From Lachnospiraceae bacterium (GTDB lineage: Bacteria > Bacillota > Clostridia > Lachnospirales > Lachnospiraceae), in assembly GCA_017617545.1 (NCBI GenBank), contig JAFZVZ010000026.1, positions 1 to 64,000 on the forward strand: DNA of 64,000 nt. Direction: 5' to 3'. The notes beneath the pieces were generated by a model. It searched no databases. It worked only from the letters and a program-made list of their open reading frames with translations, and was not told the origin of the DNA. This document shows positions 28,891 to 37,767 of this stretch, piece after piece. A program made the translations under genes and the position numbers. Each line of letters opens with the position of its first letter. Positions within the stretch are counted from its first letter, which is position 1.

Positions 28891-28918
28891 TTAAAAAAAT
28901 CGCCCCGAAGGGCGATTT
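28891..28918 (-). terminator. Terminator between SCIFF precursor and maturase
   Basis: On the minus strand AATCGCC pairs with GGCGATT around a CTTCG loop and is followed by a run of seven T. It lies just after the precursor stop and before the maturase, so it should make far more precursor transcript than enzyme transcript. Confidence 0.85.
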
Positions 28919-28932
28919 CTTTAACGTTTGAT

Positions 28933-29088
28933 TTACTTGCTGCTCTTCTCGCACTTCTGATTCGCAATACCGCAGCTCGTCTTGCAAGCCGACTGGCAAG
29001 ATGTCTGGCACTCACCGCATCCGCCCTTCTTAGCGCTCTCGCAAAGATTGCGCGTCTTCATCGTCTTGATATGCTTGTTCTGTTTCAT
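28933..29088 (-). CDS. SCIFF ribosomal peptide natural-product precursor
   Basis: A 51-residue peptide encoded by ATG 29088 with GGAGG five bases upstream. It begins MKQNKHIKTMKTRNLC and has the typical SCIFF core GGCGECQTSCQSACKTSC followed by NQKC. Cysteines fall at 16, 24, 27, 31, 35, 39 and 46, one more than the six that name the family (six cysteines in forty-five). The adjacent maturase confirms the call. The peptide is expected to be cross-linked by Cys-to-alpha-carbon thioethers; its biological role across Clostridia is unknown. Confidence 0.93.
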   Translation of the reverse strand: MKQNKHIKTMKTRNLCESAKKGGCGECQTSCQSACKTSCGIANQKCEKSSK

Positions 29089-29173
29089 AAGAACCTCCTG
29101 TCGCTATCCGTTACTTCATCGTAACAACTGTACTCAGTTTAGCGAATTTCACGGAAAATGTCAATAGCCCGGC

Positions 29174-29428
29174 TTACTCGTTCTTCAAGTATGCCTCGAT
29201 GTCCTTCATTGCGGCTTCCTCGTCCGTTCCGTTCACGGTCACGGTGACGTTGGAACCGGTCGGAAGAGCCAGGCTCATCATACCCATGATACTCTTCGCA
29301 TTGACCTTCTTGTTCTCACACTGTACATACACGCTGCTGTCGTAACGGCTTGCCACCTGTACCAGCAAGGCAATCGGTCTTCCGCCGAGACCATTGGGAA
29401 TGTTTACTGTCACATCTTTGGAAATCAT
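29174..29428 (-). CDS. HPr-like regulatory protein (Crh-like, no active-site His)
   Basis: An 84-residue HPr-fold protein. The phosphotransfer histidine of HPr (GxHARPA) is replaced: the loop reads NGLGGRPIALLVQVAS, with Gly where His15 would be. The regulatory serine site is intact (KSIMGMMSLALPTG, Ser46 equivalent). So it cannot carry phosphate in the PTS but can be phosphorylated by HPr kinase, as Crh of Bacillus subtilis is. It follows whiA by four bases, matching the whiA-crh order of Firmicutes. HprK is encoded 3 kb upstream on the same strand. Confidence 0.88.
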   Translation of the reverse strand: MISKDVTVNIPNGLGGRPIALLVQVASRYDSSVYVQCENKKVNAKSIMGMMSLALPTGSNVTVTVNGTDEEAAMKDIEAYLKNE

Positions 29429-29432
29429 TGAC

Positions 29433-30395
29433 TCAACCTCCTTCTTTCAACCGTAAACCCTCGGCGATTTCACATAGTTTTTGCAAACGATGATTGACAC
29501 ACGACCGCCCGACAGGCGGTGTGGAGCAATCCCCCAGTTCCTGCAGCGAATACTCCGGGTTCTCCAACCGAAGCTTCGCCATTTTCCGAAGCTCATCCGG
29601 CAGTGTGTGCAACCCCGCAACACGCTCGATGAGTTCGATGGCTTCTATTTGCCGTCCCGCAGCCTGCGTCGTCTTCGCGAGATTGGAAATTTCACAATTC
29701 ACCATCCGCTGGACTTCGCCACGCTTATTGCGCACTACCCGGACTTCCTCAAACCGCAGTCTCGCGCCCACCGCATCCATCACGGTCAGCGCATCGGCAA
29801 TCTGCTCTGCGTCTTTCAGATACACCACAATGGACCCTCGCCGCTCCCTCATGCGCGGCTCGCAGTCAAACTGCTGAAGAAAGCCGGCCAGCCATCGGCC
29901 AACTGTCTCCGAAGGTACGGCAACTTCAAAATGATACGATTTTTCGGGATCGTTCATCGTCCCCCGCATCAGGAACAACCCGCGCGTAAAACTCCTCGCG
30001 CAACAGGTCTCCTCCGGCATGGTCAATGTCCAATCCGACAGAGCCTCCGTCGCCTGAAGGTCCCTTCCTTCCGGCCACACAAAGCCCATCTCCTCCGTGC
30101 AGCGTCTGACATCGCTGTCCCCCGACACGCTGACCGTGTAGGTCTTTCCGCGGCGGCTTTCGACAGTTGTCTCCCCTGCACCAATCCTCATATTAAAGGA
30201 CTTTTTGAGAAATGTAAAGCACTTTTTCGCAATTATTTCCTTTTCCGTGGAAAAAACGAGAAGTCGGCTGCCGTCCTCCTCCGTGACCACCGAGCCGCCG
30301 TACACCATCATACCGGCGAGCTCCGCAACCCTGCAATGACGCGCGCCCGACAGTTTTTCCGCCAGTTCCTCTTTCAGGTCTTTCGCAAATGACAT
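29433..30395 (-). CDS. whiA: WhiA, DNA-binding developmental/cell-division regulator
   Basis: A 320-residue WhiA with an N-terminal LAGLIDADG-homing-endonuclease-like part (SFAKDLKEELAEKL, CRVAELAGMMVYGG, FTRGLFLMRGTMNDPEKSYHFEV) and a C-terminal helix-turn-helix (LRKMAKLRLENPEYSLQELGDCSTPPVGRSCVNHRLQKL). Gram-positive WhiA affects chromosome segregation and cell division. ATG 30395 with GAGG seven bases upstream is chosen over the frame start at 30473. The usual neighbours rapZ and yvcK are absent: murB is directly upstream. Confidence 0.93.
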   Translation of the reverse strand: MSFAKDLKEELAEKLSGARHCRVAELAGMMVYGGSVVTEEDGSRLLVFSTEKEIIAKKCFTFLKKSFNMRIGAGETTVESRRGKTYTVSVSGDSDVRRCTEEMGFVWPEGRDLQATEALSDWTLTMPEETCCARSFTRGLFLMRGTMNDPEKSYHFEVAVPSETVGRWLAGFLQQFDCEPRMRERRGSIVVYLKDAEQIADALTVMDAVGARLRFEEVRVVRNKRGEVQRMVNCEISNLAKTTQAAGRQIEAIELIERVAGLHTLPDELRKMAKLRLENPEYSLQELGDCSTPPVGRSCVNHRLQKLCEIAEGLRLKEGG

Positions 30396-30503
30396 TCCGT
30401 TTCCTCGTGGTTTTCGCCCCGTGCGCCAGCGCGCCCGAAGCGGTGAGACACTCATTTTCCTCTTCGAGATCACGATCCCGCTAAGCCCGGGATCCGCGGT
30501 CCG

Positions 30504-31427
30504 TCACGAGAGGAATTTTACCTCGGGCTCCAGCTTCACGCCGGATTTCTCCAGCACGATCCGCTGTACATCCGCGATCAGCTTCTTCACATCCGCGCAG
30601 GTTGCCCCGCCGCGGTTGATCACAAACCCGCAGTGTTTCTCCGAAACCTGCGCCCCGCCGACCGTGTATCCGCGAAGGCCCGCCTCCTCAATGAGCTTGC
30701 CCGCAAAGTACCCTGTCGGCCTCTTGAACGTGCTTCCCGCGCTCGGATACTCAAGCGGCTGCTTGTCGCGCCGCCTTGCCGAAAGCTCCAGCACCTTCGC
30801 TCGGATCCCGTCGCGGTCGCCCTCCTTCATGCCGAAGGTCGCGCTCGTCACGAGATACCCTTTCTCGGGGATGATGCTGTAGCGGTATGAAAGCTTCAGA
30901 TCCGCCGCCGGGAGAACCCGTCTCTCGCCGTCCGCCGTGATCACCGTCACTTCCTGAAGCGAATGCTTGATCTCGCCCTCGTAGGCGCCCGCGTTCATCA
31001 CGACACCGCCGCCGACCGTGCCGGGAATTCCCGTCGCGTATTCCATGTCCGCAAGCCCGCGCTCGCACGCGTCCCTCGCGAACCCCGACAGCGACATTCC
31101 CGCCGTGACCGTCGCCAGCACCGTACCGCCTTCCGTGCGGTACTCCGGCACGCTCTTCTTGTCCTCCATGTGGATGAGCACGCCCGCGATCCCCTCGTCG
31201 GCCACAAGCACGTTGCTGCCGTTGCCGAGGATCTGCCACCGCATCCCCTCGCTGCGCAGCAGCCGCACCGTCGCCGCCAGCTGCTCCTCGTCGGCCGGCA
31301 CAAGGTAAACCTCAGCCGGTCCTCCGATCCGGAAGGTCGTGTGCGCCGCCAGGGGCTCTTTCTCTCGGAAAATGCCCCTCTCGCCGTACAGCGCGCTCAA
31401 CAATTGTTTCTGTTTCTCACTAACCAT
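30504..31427 (-). CDS. murB: UDP-N-acetylenolpyruvoylglucosamine reductase
   Basis: FAD- and NADPH-dependent reductase making UDP-MurNAc for peptidoglycan. A 307-residue short (type II) MurB with the FAD-binding AAHTTFRIGGPAEVYLVP and LGNGSNVLVADEGI, the GIPGTVGGGVVMNAGAYEGEI block and the proton-donor Ser in SAGSTFKRP. ATG 31427 (AAGG upstream) is chosen; the frame extends to 31460, overlapping glk. It belongs to a compact hprK-glk-murB-whiA-crh run. Confidence 0.93.
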   Translation of the reverse strand: MVSEKQKQLLSALYGERGIFREKEPLAAHTTFRIGGPAEVYLVPADEEQLAATVRLLRSEGMRWQILGNGSNVLVADEGIAGVLIHMEDKKSVPEYRTEGGTVLATVTAGMSLSGFARDACERGLADMEYATGIPGTVGGGVVMNAGAYEGEIKHSLQEVTVITADGERRVLPAADLKLSYRYSIIPEKGYLVTSATFGMKEGDRDGIRAKVLELSARRRDKQPLEYPSAGSTFKRPTGYFAGKLIEEAGLRGYTVGGAQVSEKHCGFVINRGGATCADVKKLIADVQRIVLEKSGVKLEPEVKFLS

Positions 31428-31446
31428 ATAACCTTCTGTCCTTTGA

Positions 31447-32388
31447 TCAGCGGTCCTCAAGCGTCATTCGGGCCGCTCCGAAAATTCCCGCGTCGTTGCC
31501 AAGCTCCGCTAAGCGGAACACCTTGCCGCGCAGTGCGGGAAGAATATTGTCATTGTAATGCTTCTCGATCGCGTCGATCAGGATCGCTCCTGCCTTGCTC
31601 ACTCCGCCGCCGATGACAAATGCCACCGGATCGGCAACCGCCGCCACGTGTGAGAGCGCAAGCGCAAGGTACGAACCGAGCGTATCCACGAGGGAGCACG
31701 CAACCTCATCGCCCTTCTTCGCCTCGTCGAAGATGTCCTTCGCCGTCAGGTTGGCAAAGCCGTGCAGCGATGTCGCAACCGACTCGGACGCAAGGCGCTT
31801 CTTCGCCATGCGAACGATGCCCGTCGCCGAAGCGTACTGCTCAAGATGCCCTCTGCAGCCGCAGCCGCAACGGTCCGTCTCCTCCGGGTTCACGACGATA
31901 TGGCCGATTTCCGCTGCCGCTCCGTTGCTGCCGCAGACGATCTTTCCGCCGAGGATCAGACCGCCGCCGACACCCGTGCCGAGCGTCACCATGAGCATGT
32001 CGGAATAGCCGCGTCCGCCGCCCTTCCACTGCTCGCCGAGAGCCGCCACGTTTGCGTCGTTGCCGACACGCACCGGAACTCCGAGCATCTGCTCCATCAT
32101 CACGCGCACGTTGATGTGATCCCATCCGAGGTTCGGGCACAACAAAACCATGCCGTCCGCGAGAACCGGTCCGGGAACGCCCATGCCGACGCCGATGACC
32201 TGGTCCTGAGTCAGATTTTCCTCGCCCATCACCTGTGAGATGGACGCCGCGAGCTCGCCGGGGATCTTAACGCCGCCGGCTTCACGGTTCGTGGGGATCT
32301 CCCATTTGCGGACGACCGTGCCGTCCTGCGTGAACAGACCGCATTTGATGGAGGTGCCTCCTATGTCAATACCAAAGCAATATCTCAT
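31447..32388 (-). CDS. ROK-family glucokinase
   Basis: Phosphorylates glucose with ATP. A 313-residue ROK protein: N-terminal phosphate loop FGIDIGGTSIKCGLF, the VGNDANVAALGE active-site block and TLGTGVGGGLILGG. The ROK zinc site reads VVNPEETDRCGCGCRGHLEQYAS. ATG 32388 has GAGG six bases upstream and lies one base after the hprK stop. Linkage of glucokinase and HPr kinase fits glycolytic-flux sensing. Confidence 0.9.
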   Translation of the reverse strand: MRYCFGIDIGGTSIKCGLFTQDGTVVRKWEIPTNREAGGVKIPGELAASISQVMGEENLTQDQVIGVGMGVPGPVLADGMVLLCPNLGWDHINVRVMMEQMLGVPVRVGNDANVAALGEQWKGGGRGYSDMLMVTLGTGVGGGLILGGKIVCGSNGAAAEIGHIVVNPEETDRCGCGCRGHLEQYASATGIVRMAKKRLASESVATSLHGFANLTAKDIFDEAKKGDEVACSLVDTLGSYLALALSHVAAVADPVAFVIGGGVSKAGAILIDAIEKHYNDNILPALRGKVFRLAELGNDAGIFGAARMTLEDR

Positions 32389-32389
32389 G

Positions 32390-33340
32390 TTATTCCTCTC
32401 CGTTCGCATGTTTCATAAGATTTTCCGTGACACGCTTCTGAAGCTCGAGCGCCGCGTTGTAACCCATCTTCTTCTGGCGGTAGTTGATCGCCGCTGCCTC
32501 GCAGATGATGGCGAGGTTACGACCCGGGCGGATCGGGATGTTGTTGCACACCACGCGGTTGCCGAGGAACTCCGTGTATTTCTCCTCAAGGCCGAGACGG
32601 TCGTACTCCTTCTCGCGGTCCCACTCCTCAAGCTGGATCACGAGGTCGATCGTCTGCGTCTCCTTGACGCTCTGAACACCGTACAGCGTCTTGACGTCGA
32701 TGATGCCGATGCCTCGAAGCTCGATCAGATGCTTCGTAACATCAGGCGCGGAGCCAAACAGCGTATCGTCGCTGACCTTCTTGATCTCGACGACATCGTC
32801 CGAAACCAAACGGTGTCCTCTCTTGATCAGCTCAAGCGCAGCCTCACTCTTACCGATGCCGCTCTCGCCCATGATCAGCAGGCCTTCGCCGAAGACGTCG
32901 ACCAAAACGCCGTGGATCGAGATGCGCGGCGCGAGCTGAACCTTCAGCCAGCGCACGAGCTCCGCGACGAGCGCGGTCGTCTCCATGCTGCTCTGGAACA
33001 CCGGAACACCCTTGTCGAGCGCGAGCTTGCGCATGCCGTCACTCACATGAAGATTACGGCAGAAGATGATGCACGGCACGCCGTAGCCCATCAGCCGCGA
33101 GAAGCAGACGTGACGGTCCTCCGACGTCATCTCGTTCTTATACATATACGCGTACTCCACGTTACCGATCAGCTGAATGCGGTCCGCGTCAAAGTCGCTG
33201 AAAAATCCTGCCAGCTGCAGTGCCGGGCGGTTGATCTCCGGCTTCGTGATCTTCCGCTTGGAGATATCGATCTCTGGCGTCAGATTCACCAGATTCATCT
33301 TCTCCACCATCTTTACGAGTGAAACCTCATATGTGCTCAT
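32390..33340 (-). CDS. hprK: HPr kinase/phosphorylase
   Basis: Bifunctional sensor of carbon status that phosphorylates and dephosphorylates the regulatory Ser of HPr and Crh. Its 316 residues contain an N-terminal Mur-ligase-like domain and a C-terminal kinase domain with Walker A GESGIGKS, the preceding HGVLVDVFG, LVSDDVVEI and the signature LRGIGIIDVKTLYG. GGAGG precedes the ATG at 33340. Its likely local partner is the His-less HPr-like protein at 29174-29428; a true PTS HPr is not in the window. Confidence 0.95.
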   Translation of the reverse strand: MSTYEVSLVKMVEKMNLVNLTPEIDISKRKITKPEINRPALQLAGFFSDFDADRIQLIGNVEYAYMYKNEMTSEDRHVCFSRLMGYGVPCIIFCRNLHVSDGMRKLALDKGVPVFQSSMETTALVAELVRWLKVQLAPRISIHGVLVDVFGEGLLIMGESGIGKSEAALELIKRGHRLVSDDVVEIKKVSDDTLFGSAPDVTKHLIELRGIGIIDVKTLYGVQSVKETQTIDLVIQLEEWDREKEYDRLGLEEKYTEFLGNRVVCNNIPIRPGRNLAIICEAAAINYRQKKMGYNAALELQKRVTENLMKHANGEE

Positions 33341-33401
33341 ACCTACCTCCGAATATTTAGATTACGCACCATAACCATTATATAGTACGCGAAAGTATAA
33401 T

Positions 33402-35384
33402 TCAATCGCTTTCGTTAGCGCCCTCCGCCGCTTCCTCCCGATGCAGGAAGGAATACACCGAGGCCGCTGCCGCCTTGTTCATGCCGGGCACTCCCGCGAT
33501 CTGCTCCACGGTCGCTTCCCTCAGCTCCGCCATGCCCTTAAAATACATCATGATAGCCCGACGCCTCGTCGGTCCGATGCCCGGAATGTCATCGAGCACC
33601 GACTTCGTCTGTCCCTTCGAGCGAAGGCTTCTGTGATACTCGATCGCGAACCGGTGCGTCTCGTCCTGAATCCGCGTGACAAGCGCCGCTACCTCCTCGT
33701 TCGCTCCCGCGCTTCCGCGGCTTGCGCCCGACAGCGCGATCTCGTTCCCGTGGAAATACAACCCTCTCGTGCGGTGCCGGTCGTCCTTGACCATGCCGCA
33801 GACCGGGATCGTAAGCCCGAGCTCCGCGAGCACCTCCTCGGCGATCTCAATCTGGCCCTTGCCGCCGTCCATCAATATGACATCAGGGAATACGGAAAAT
33901 GAGTTCCCGTCATTTTTCTTCGCCCCTGACGCCGTCTCCGCGCCGGCCTGCGTCCCGGCAGCCTCAGCCTCCGCTTCCGCCGTGATCGCTGCCGCGGCCT
34001 TGCGCTCCCGCAGCCCGTGCGTGAACCGCCTCGTCAGCACCTCGCGCATCGACGCGTAGTCGTCCGGCCCGTCGACGCTTTGGATGCGGAACTTGCGGTA
34101 GTCGGACTTGCGTGCATGGCCATCCGTGAAGACGACCATCGAGCCGACACTGTGAAAGCCGCTGATGTTGGATATATCATAGGACTCCACGCGGTGGAGA
34201 TCCTCAAGCCCAAGCAACGCCGCAAGATCGCGCATCGCGCCGTGCGTGCGCGCCTCCTCCCGCGTGATCTTCTCGAGATCCTTCGCGATGACCATGCGGG
34301 CATTTTCCTTCGCGAGGCGGATCAGCCGCTCCTTGTCGCCGATCTTCGGCACGCGGATGTGCACCGGCTGCTCGCGCTTGACCGTGAGCCACTGCTCGAG
34401 AAGCTCCGCCTCCTCCGGCATGACCTCCGTCATCACCTCGCGCGGGATGTACGGGGTCCCCTCGTAAAACTGCCGCAAAAACGCCGACAGAACCTCCGCG
34501 TCGCCGCGCTCGTCCGTCTCCTGCATATGAAAATGCTCCCGGCCGATCAGCTTGCCGTCGCGCTCGAAGAAGACCTGCACCACGCAGTGCTCCTCCTCCC
34601 TCGCCATCGCGATGATGTCGCGCTCATCGAGCCTCTTGTCGTTCGCGTGCTGAACCTGCGCGAGCGCCTTCACGCGCGTGATCAGGTCGCGGAACTCCGC
34701 CGCCTTCTCAAACTCAAGCGCCTCGCTCGCCTCCTCCATCCGCTTCGTGAGGTACGCGATCCCGTCGGAGTAGTCGCCGCCTAAGAACCGAAGCACCTTC
34801 GCGACCATCTCCGCGTACGCTTCCTCGCTCACAAGGCCGACGCACGGCGCGTCGCACTGCCCGATCTGGTGGTACAGGCACGGCCGCAAACTCGGGTCCG
34901 TCGAGGGAAGCGCGCGGTTGCACGTGCGGATGCGGTAGATTTTCCGAAGAAGCTCTATGGTGTCGTTCACGGACACGCCGTTCGTGAACGGTCCGAAATA
35001 TCTTGCTTTGTCCTTCTCCTGCCGCCTCGTCAAAAACACGCGCGGGTACGGCTCGTCGACCGTCACCTTGATGAACGGGTACGTCTTGTCGTCCTTCAAA
35101 AGCGTGTTGTACGGCGGGCGATGCTCCTTGATGAGGTTATTTTCCAAAACGAGGGACTCGAGCTCCGAGGAGACCACGATGTACTCGAACCAGTTAACCT
35201 GCGAGACCATGCGGCGGATCTTCGGCGAGAGCTTGTTGCCCTCCCGAAAATACTGGCTCACGCGGCGTTTCAAGATCTTCGCCTTGCCGACATAGAGTAT
35301 GCGGTCGCGCGCGTCGTGCATGATGTACACGCCGGGGCACGACGGCAGCTTCGCCAGTTCCGCATGAATGTCAAACTCCCTCAT
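33402..35384 (-). CDS. uvrC: Excinuclease ABC subunit C
   Basis: Makes both incisions in nucleotide excision repair. A 660-residue protein: GIY-YIG nuclease (CPGVYIMHDARDRILYVGKA, about residues 13-90), UVR domain (SDGIAYLTKRMEEASEALEFEKAAEFRDL), the RNase H-like UvrC core (VESYDISNISGFHSVGSMVVF, DVILMDGGKGQI) and tandem helix-hairpin-helix at the end (LDDIPGIGPTRRRAIM ... VPGMNKAAAASVY). An Ala/Glu/Gly-rich insertion (about residues 465-495) sits inside the core domain and looks like a flexible loop. ATG 35384 with GGAGG seven bases upstream is chosen over the TTG at 35390. Confidence 0.95.
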   Translation of the reverse strand: MREFDIHAELAKLPSCPGVYIMHDARDRILYVGKAKILKRRVSQYFREGNKLSPKIRRMVSQVNWFEYIVVSSELESLVLENNLIKEHRPPYNTLLKDDKTYPFIKVTVDEPYPRVFLTRRQEKDKARYFGPFTNGVSVNDTIELLRKIYRIRTCNRALPSTDPSLRPCLYHQIGQCDAPCVGLVSEEAYAEMVAKVLRFLGGDYSDGIAYLTKRMEEASEALEFEKAAEFRDLITRVKALAQVQHANDKRLDERDIIAMAREEEHCVVQVFFERDGKLIGREHFHMQETDERGDAEVLSAFLRQFYEGTPYIPREVMTEVMPEEAELLEQWLTVKREQPVHIRVPKIGDKERLIRLAKENARMVIAKDLEKITREEARTHGAMRDLAALLGLEDLHRVESYDISNISGFHSVGSMVVFTDGHARKSDYRKFRIQSVDGPDDYASMREVLTRRFTHGLRERKAAAAITAEAEAEAAGTQAGAETASGAKKNDGNSFSVFPDVILMDGGKGQIEIAEEVLAELGLTIPVCGMVKDDRHRTRGLYFHGNEIALSGASRGSAGANEEVAALVTRIQDETHRFAIEYHRSLRSKGQTKSVLDDIPGIGPTRRRAIMMYFKGMAELREATVEQIAGVPGMNKAAAASVYSFLHREEAAEGANESD

Positions 35385-35475
35385 TCCCAAACCTCCGTCG
35401 GAGTGTTACTCTGTGTTACCTGCGCCGCGGCCTTCCGTGTTACGGAAATGCCGCTGCCGTCGCAGTCCTGCAATT

Positions 35476-37653
35476 CTATGATTTCAGCATCGGAAAATAC
35501 TTCCTCACCAGCTCGTCCGGTATTCCCTTCGCCTTGACAAAATCCTTAATGATCTTCCACTCTCGTCCGTTGACCTGCTTCCGCAGCGATTCGACGTTGC
35601 TCTTCCAGCTCTTGTAGCTGCGGTAACCGATCTCGCCGCGCGGGTCCTTCACACCCTGCCACCGCTCGCAGTTGTATTTCATGTCGTGATCAAGCATCTG
35701 TTCCAGCTGATTGATCTTTGTCAGAGCCGCGTCGCTCGACAGCGGTGTGTACATGATCTGCGCCATGCGCGATAGGAACAGCTCGCGGAATTCCTCATTT
35801 TCCAACAGACGATTGATTAACGCGTTGAAGGTGGAGTACCCGGTGTTGAAGGTCCCGAGCTGCTCCGTCGTTGTCCCGGAGGCACCGCGGTACAGCGTCA
35901 GATCGAGATCGTACAGAATGTAGATCCAGCGGTTGTCACCGGCCTTGCACACGCGCACGTTGTCCATGTCGATGTTGCCGTTCCAAAGCTGGATGATGTA
36001 GTAATCGGCGACGCTCTGCACATCCGCCACCGATTTGACATACTCGTACGCTTCCGCGTCCGTCAGACGGTTGTTGCTGATGTATTTCCAGAGGTCCCTC
36101 CACTCCTGACCGTCCCTGCCGCAGACGATCTTGTTCATCTGCTTGACGATCGTGACCTCCTCGGGATCGCAGCCGTAGTGCGAGGCGATCATGTCCTCGT
36201 CGATGTGCTCGCGGATATAGTAGATGCCCCAGTACTGCCCGTTGATGTAGAGGTTCACGGGCTTGTACGCCTGCACAAGCACGTCCGCGACGACGCCGTA
36301 CGAGGTGGACAGCGAGGAGACGAACTCGTCCCTCATCATCGCTCCCGCGGCATCCTGCGAGCCCGAGCGCAGCACGAGCGCGTTGAACTCGTCGATCTCC
36401 AAGTCGTCAAACACGCGATACCGAAGCTTGGAAACCCCGTACGCAGTGGAAAATGTGATCTGATAGCTCTTCTTCGGATACGCCCGGCTCGTCGCGCCGT
36501 ACATGCTGACCGCGCAGTCCTCCGAGAACTGCATCTGCCCGTCGGAGAACAGCGTAACGCTCGCCGCGTATTTCTTCTTCGAATTATAATTCTTGTTCAG
36601 CGTCTCAAAATCCGATGCCTTCATGGAGAGCGCGAGCACGTCGAGCTCGTAGTCCGGCACGCCGATGAAATACTCAAACGCCGCGTCAAAGCTCGCCATG
36701 CAGTTCTCTTCCGTCGCGTACGCGCGGATCGTGCACGTTGACGAGATCTCGATCGGCTGGCCGTCCCATTTCTTCGAGGACGCGTCCGGCTTGCTTCCGT
36801 CGAGGGTGTACCGGATCGTGCCTCCCGTGGTGAACGTTACCGTCTGCGTTCCCTCGTAAAATCCGGGCGCCAGGTCTACCTCGGGCTTCGCCGAGATGCG
36901 CTCGTAGCCGCCCACGTTGGCGCTCCCGAGCGTCGGCTTGTCATAGACCCGCCACGCTTCACCGTCGCGCCCGTAGCTTACGTTCTGCGGCATCTCCGGG
37001 TACTCGACCTTGTCGATGACGTTGCCGTCCGCATCGGACAGGAACACTTTCTCACCGAAGTAGGAAAGCTTGAACGCAAGATCGTACTCCCCCGCCGCGT
37101 CATATTCGCCGGTGCAGTAAAACACCATGTACTCTCCCGCAGCAAGCTCCACCTCGGGTAGCGGGTACTCCGTGAGGCGCTTCTTCGAATCGGACAGGCA
37201 GTACCCCGAGAGCATGACTGCCCCCTCCGACGCGTTATAGATCTCGACGGCATCGCAGTAGCCGCCGTTGTGTTTGTTGTATTTCGAATTTGTGGCAAGG
37301 ATCTCGTTAATGTATAGTTTCGGCGCTTCCGTCGGGGTCGGTGTGGCTGTAGGCTCCGGGGTAGCCGTTGGTTCCGCTGTTACCGTCGGCGTTACTGTCC
37401 CGTCGGTCACTGCAGATGCAGGTTCCGCCGCAGCCGTCGGATCAGGTGTGACCGTCAGCGCGGAAGGCACCGCCTCTGCCGGCTCCGTGACTACCGTCTC
37501 TTCTAACGTCTGTCCCTCGTTCTCGGATTGCTTCTCACTCATCTGCCCGGCGGAAGTGCGCACTTCTGCCCTCATCGGTCCCCGGTACCAGGTCCAGGCG
37601 ATCATCAGCAATGCGATGGTGAGCGATAACGCGCCAAACAGGATCCGCCTCAT
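35476..37653 (-). CDS. CotH-kinase family surface protein with lamin-tail domain, copy 1
   Basis: A 725-residue exported protein. An N-terminal membrane anchor/signal (ILFGALSLTIALLMIAWTW) precedes a long Thr/Pro/Glu linker (about 30-105). A lamin-tail (LTD) domain begins KLYINEILATNSKYN, then comes a chitobiase-C-type beta region (GTIRYTLDGSKPDASSKKW), then a CotH protein-kinase-like domain (SRAYPKKSYQITF, LRSGSQDAAGAMMRDEF, LYINGQYWGIYYIREH, QLWNGNIDMDNVRVCK, ILYDLDLTL). CotH proteins of Bacillus phosphorylate spore-coat proteins; LTD-CotH fusions also occur on surfaces of anaerobes. It is adjacent to a paralogue of the same layout. Confidence 0.85.
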   Translation of the reverse strand: MRRILFGALSLTIALLMIAWTWYRGPMRAEVRTSAGQMSEKQSENEGQTLEETVVTEPAEAVPSALTVTPDPTAAAEPASAVTDGTVTPTVTAEPTATPEPTATPTPTEAPKLYINEILATNSKYNKHNGGYCDAVEIYNASEGAVMLSGYCLSDSKKRLTEYPLPEVELAAGEYMVFYCTGEYDAAGEYDLAFKLSYFGEKVFLSDADGNVIDKVEYPEMPQNVSYGRDGEAWRVYDKPTLGSANVGGYERISAKPEVDLAPGFYEGTQTVTFTTGGTIRYTLDGSKPDASSKKWDGQPIEISSTCTIRAYATEENCMASFDAAFEYFIGVPDYELDVLALSMKASDFETLNKNYNSKKKYAASVTLFSDGQMQFSEDCAVSMYGATSRAYPKKSYQITFSTAYGVSKLRYRVFDDLEIDEFNALVLRSGSQDAAGAMMRDEFVSSLSTSYGVVADVLVQAYKPVNLYINGQYWGIYYIREHIDEDMIASHYGCDPEEVTIVKQMNKIVCGRDGQEWRDLWKYISNNRLTDAEAYEYVKSVADVQSVADYYIIQLWNGNIDMDNVRVCKAGDNRWIYILYDLDLTLYRGASGTTTEQLGTFNTGYSTFNALINRLLENEEFRELFLSRMAQIMYTPLSSDAALTKINQLEQMLDHDMKYNCERWQGVKDPRGEIGYRSYKSWKSNVESLRKQVNGREWKIIKDFVKAKGIPDELVRKYFPMLKS

Positions 37654-37690
37654 AGTTCTCTCCGATAGTCCTCTCCGAAAAAAGCAATGA

Positions 37691-37728
37691 CTGAGGAAAC
37701 CCTCGCGGGTAATTCCTCAGCATTTTCC
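37691..37728 (-). terminator. Hairpin between the two CotH genes
   Basis: CTGAGGAA (37691-37698) pairs with TTCCTCAG (37713-37720), with a further CCC/GGG inside. No clear T-run, so likely an attenuating or processing hairpin. A GGAAAAT motif abuts it. The 11-base word CTGTCTATACA occurs twice just upstream. Confidence 0.45.
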
Positions 37729-37767
37729 AAAAGCTGTCTATACAGCCCAAATCTGTCTATACAATGA

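Noticed and set aside
29501-30500. rapZ or yvcK remnant between murB and whiA.
   Set aside because: The spacer is about 110 bases and no fragment with a Walker A or RapZ signature is visible.
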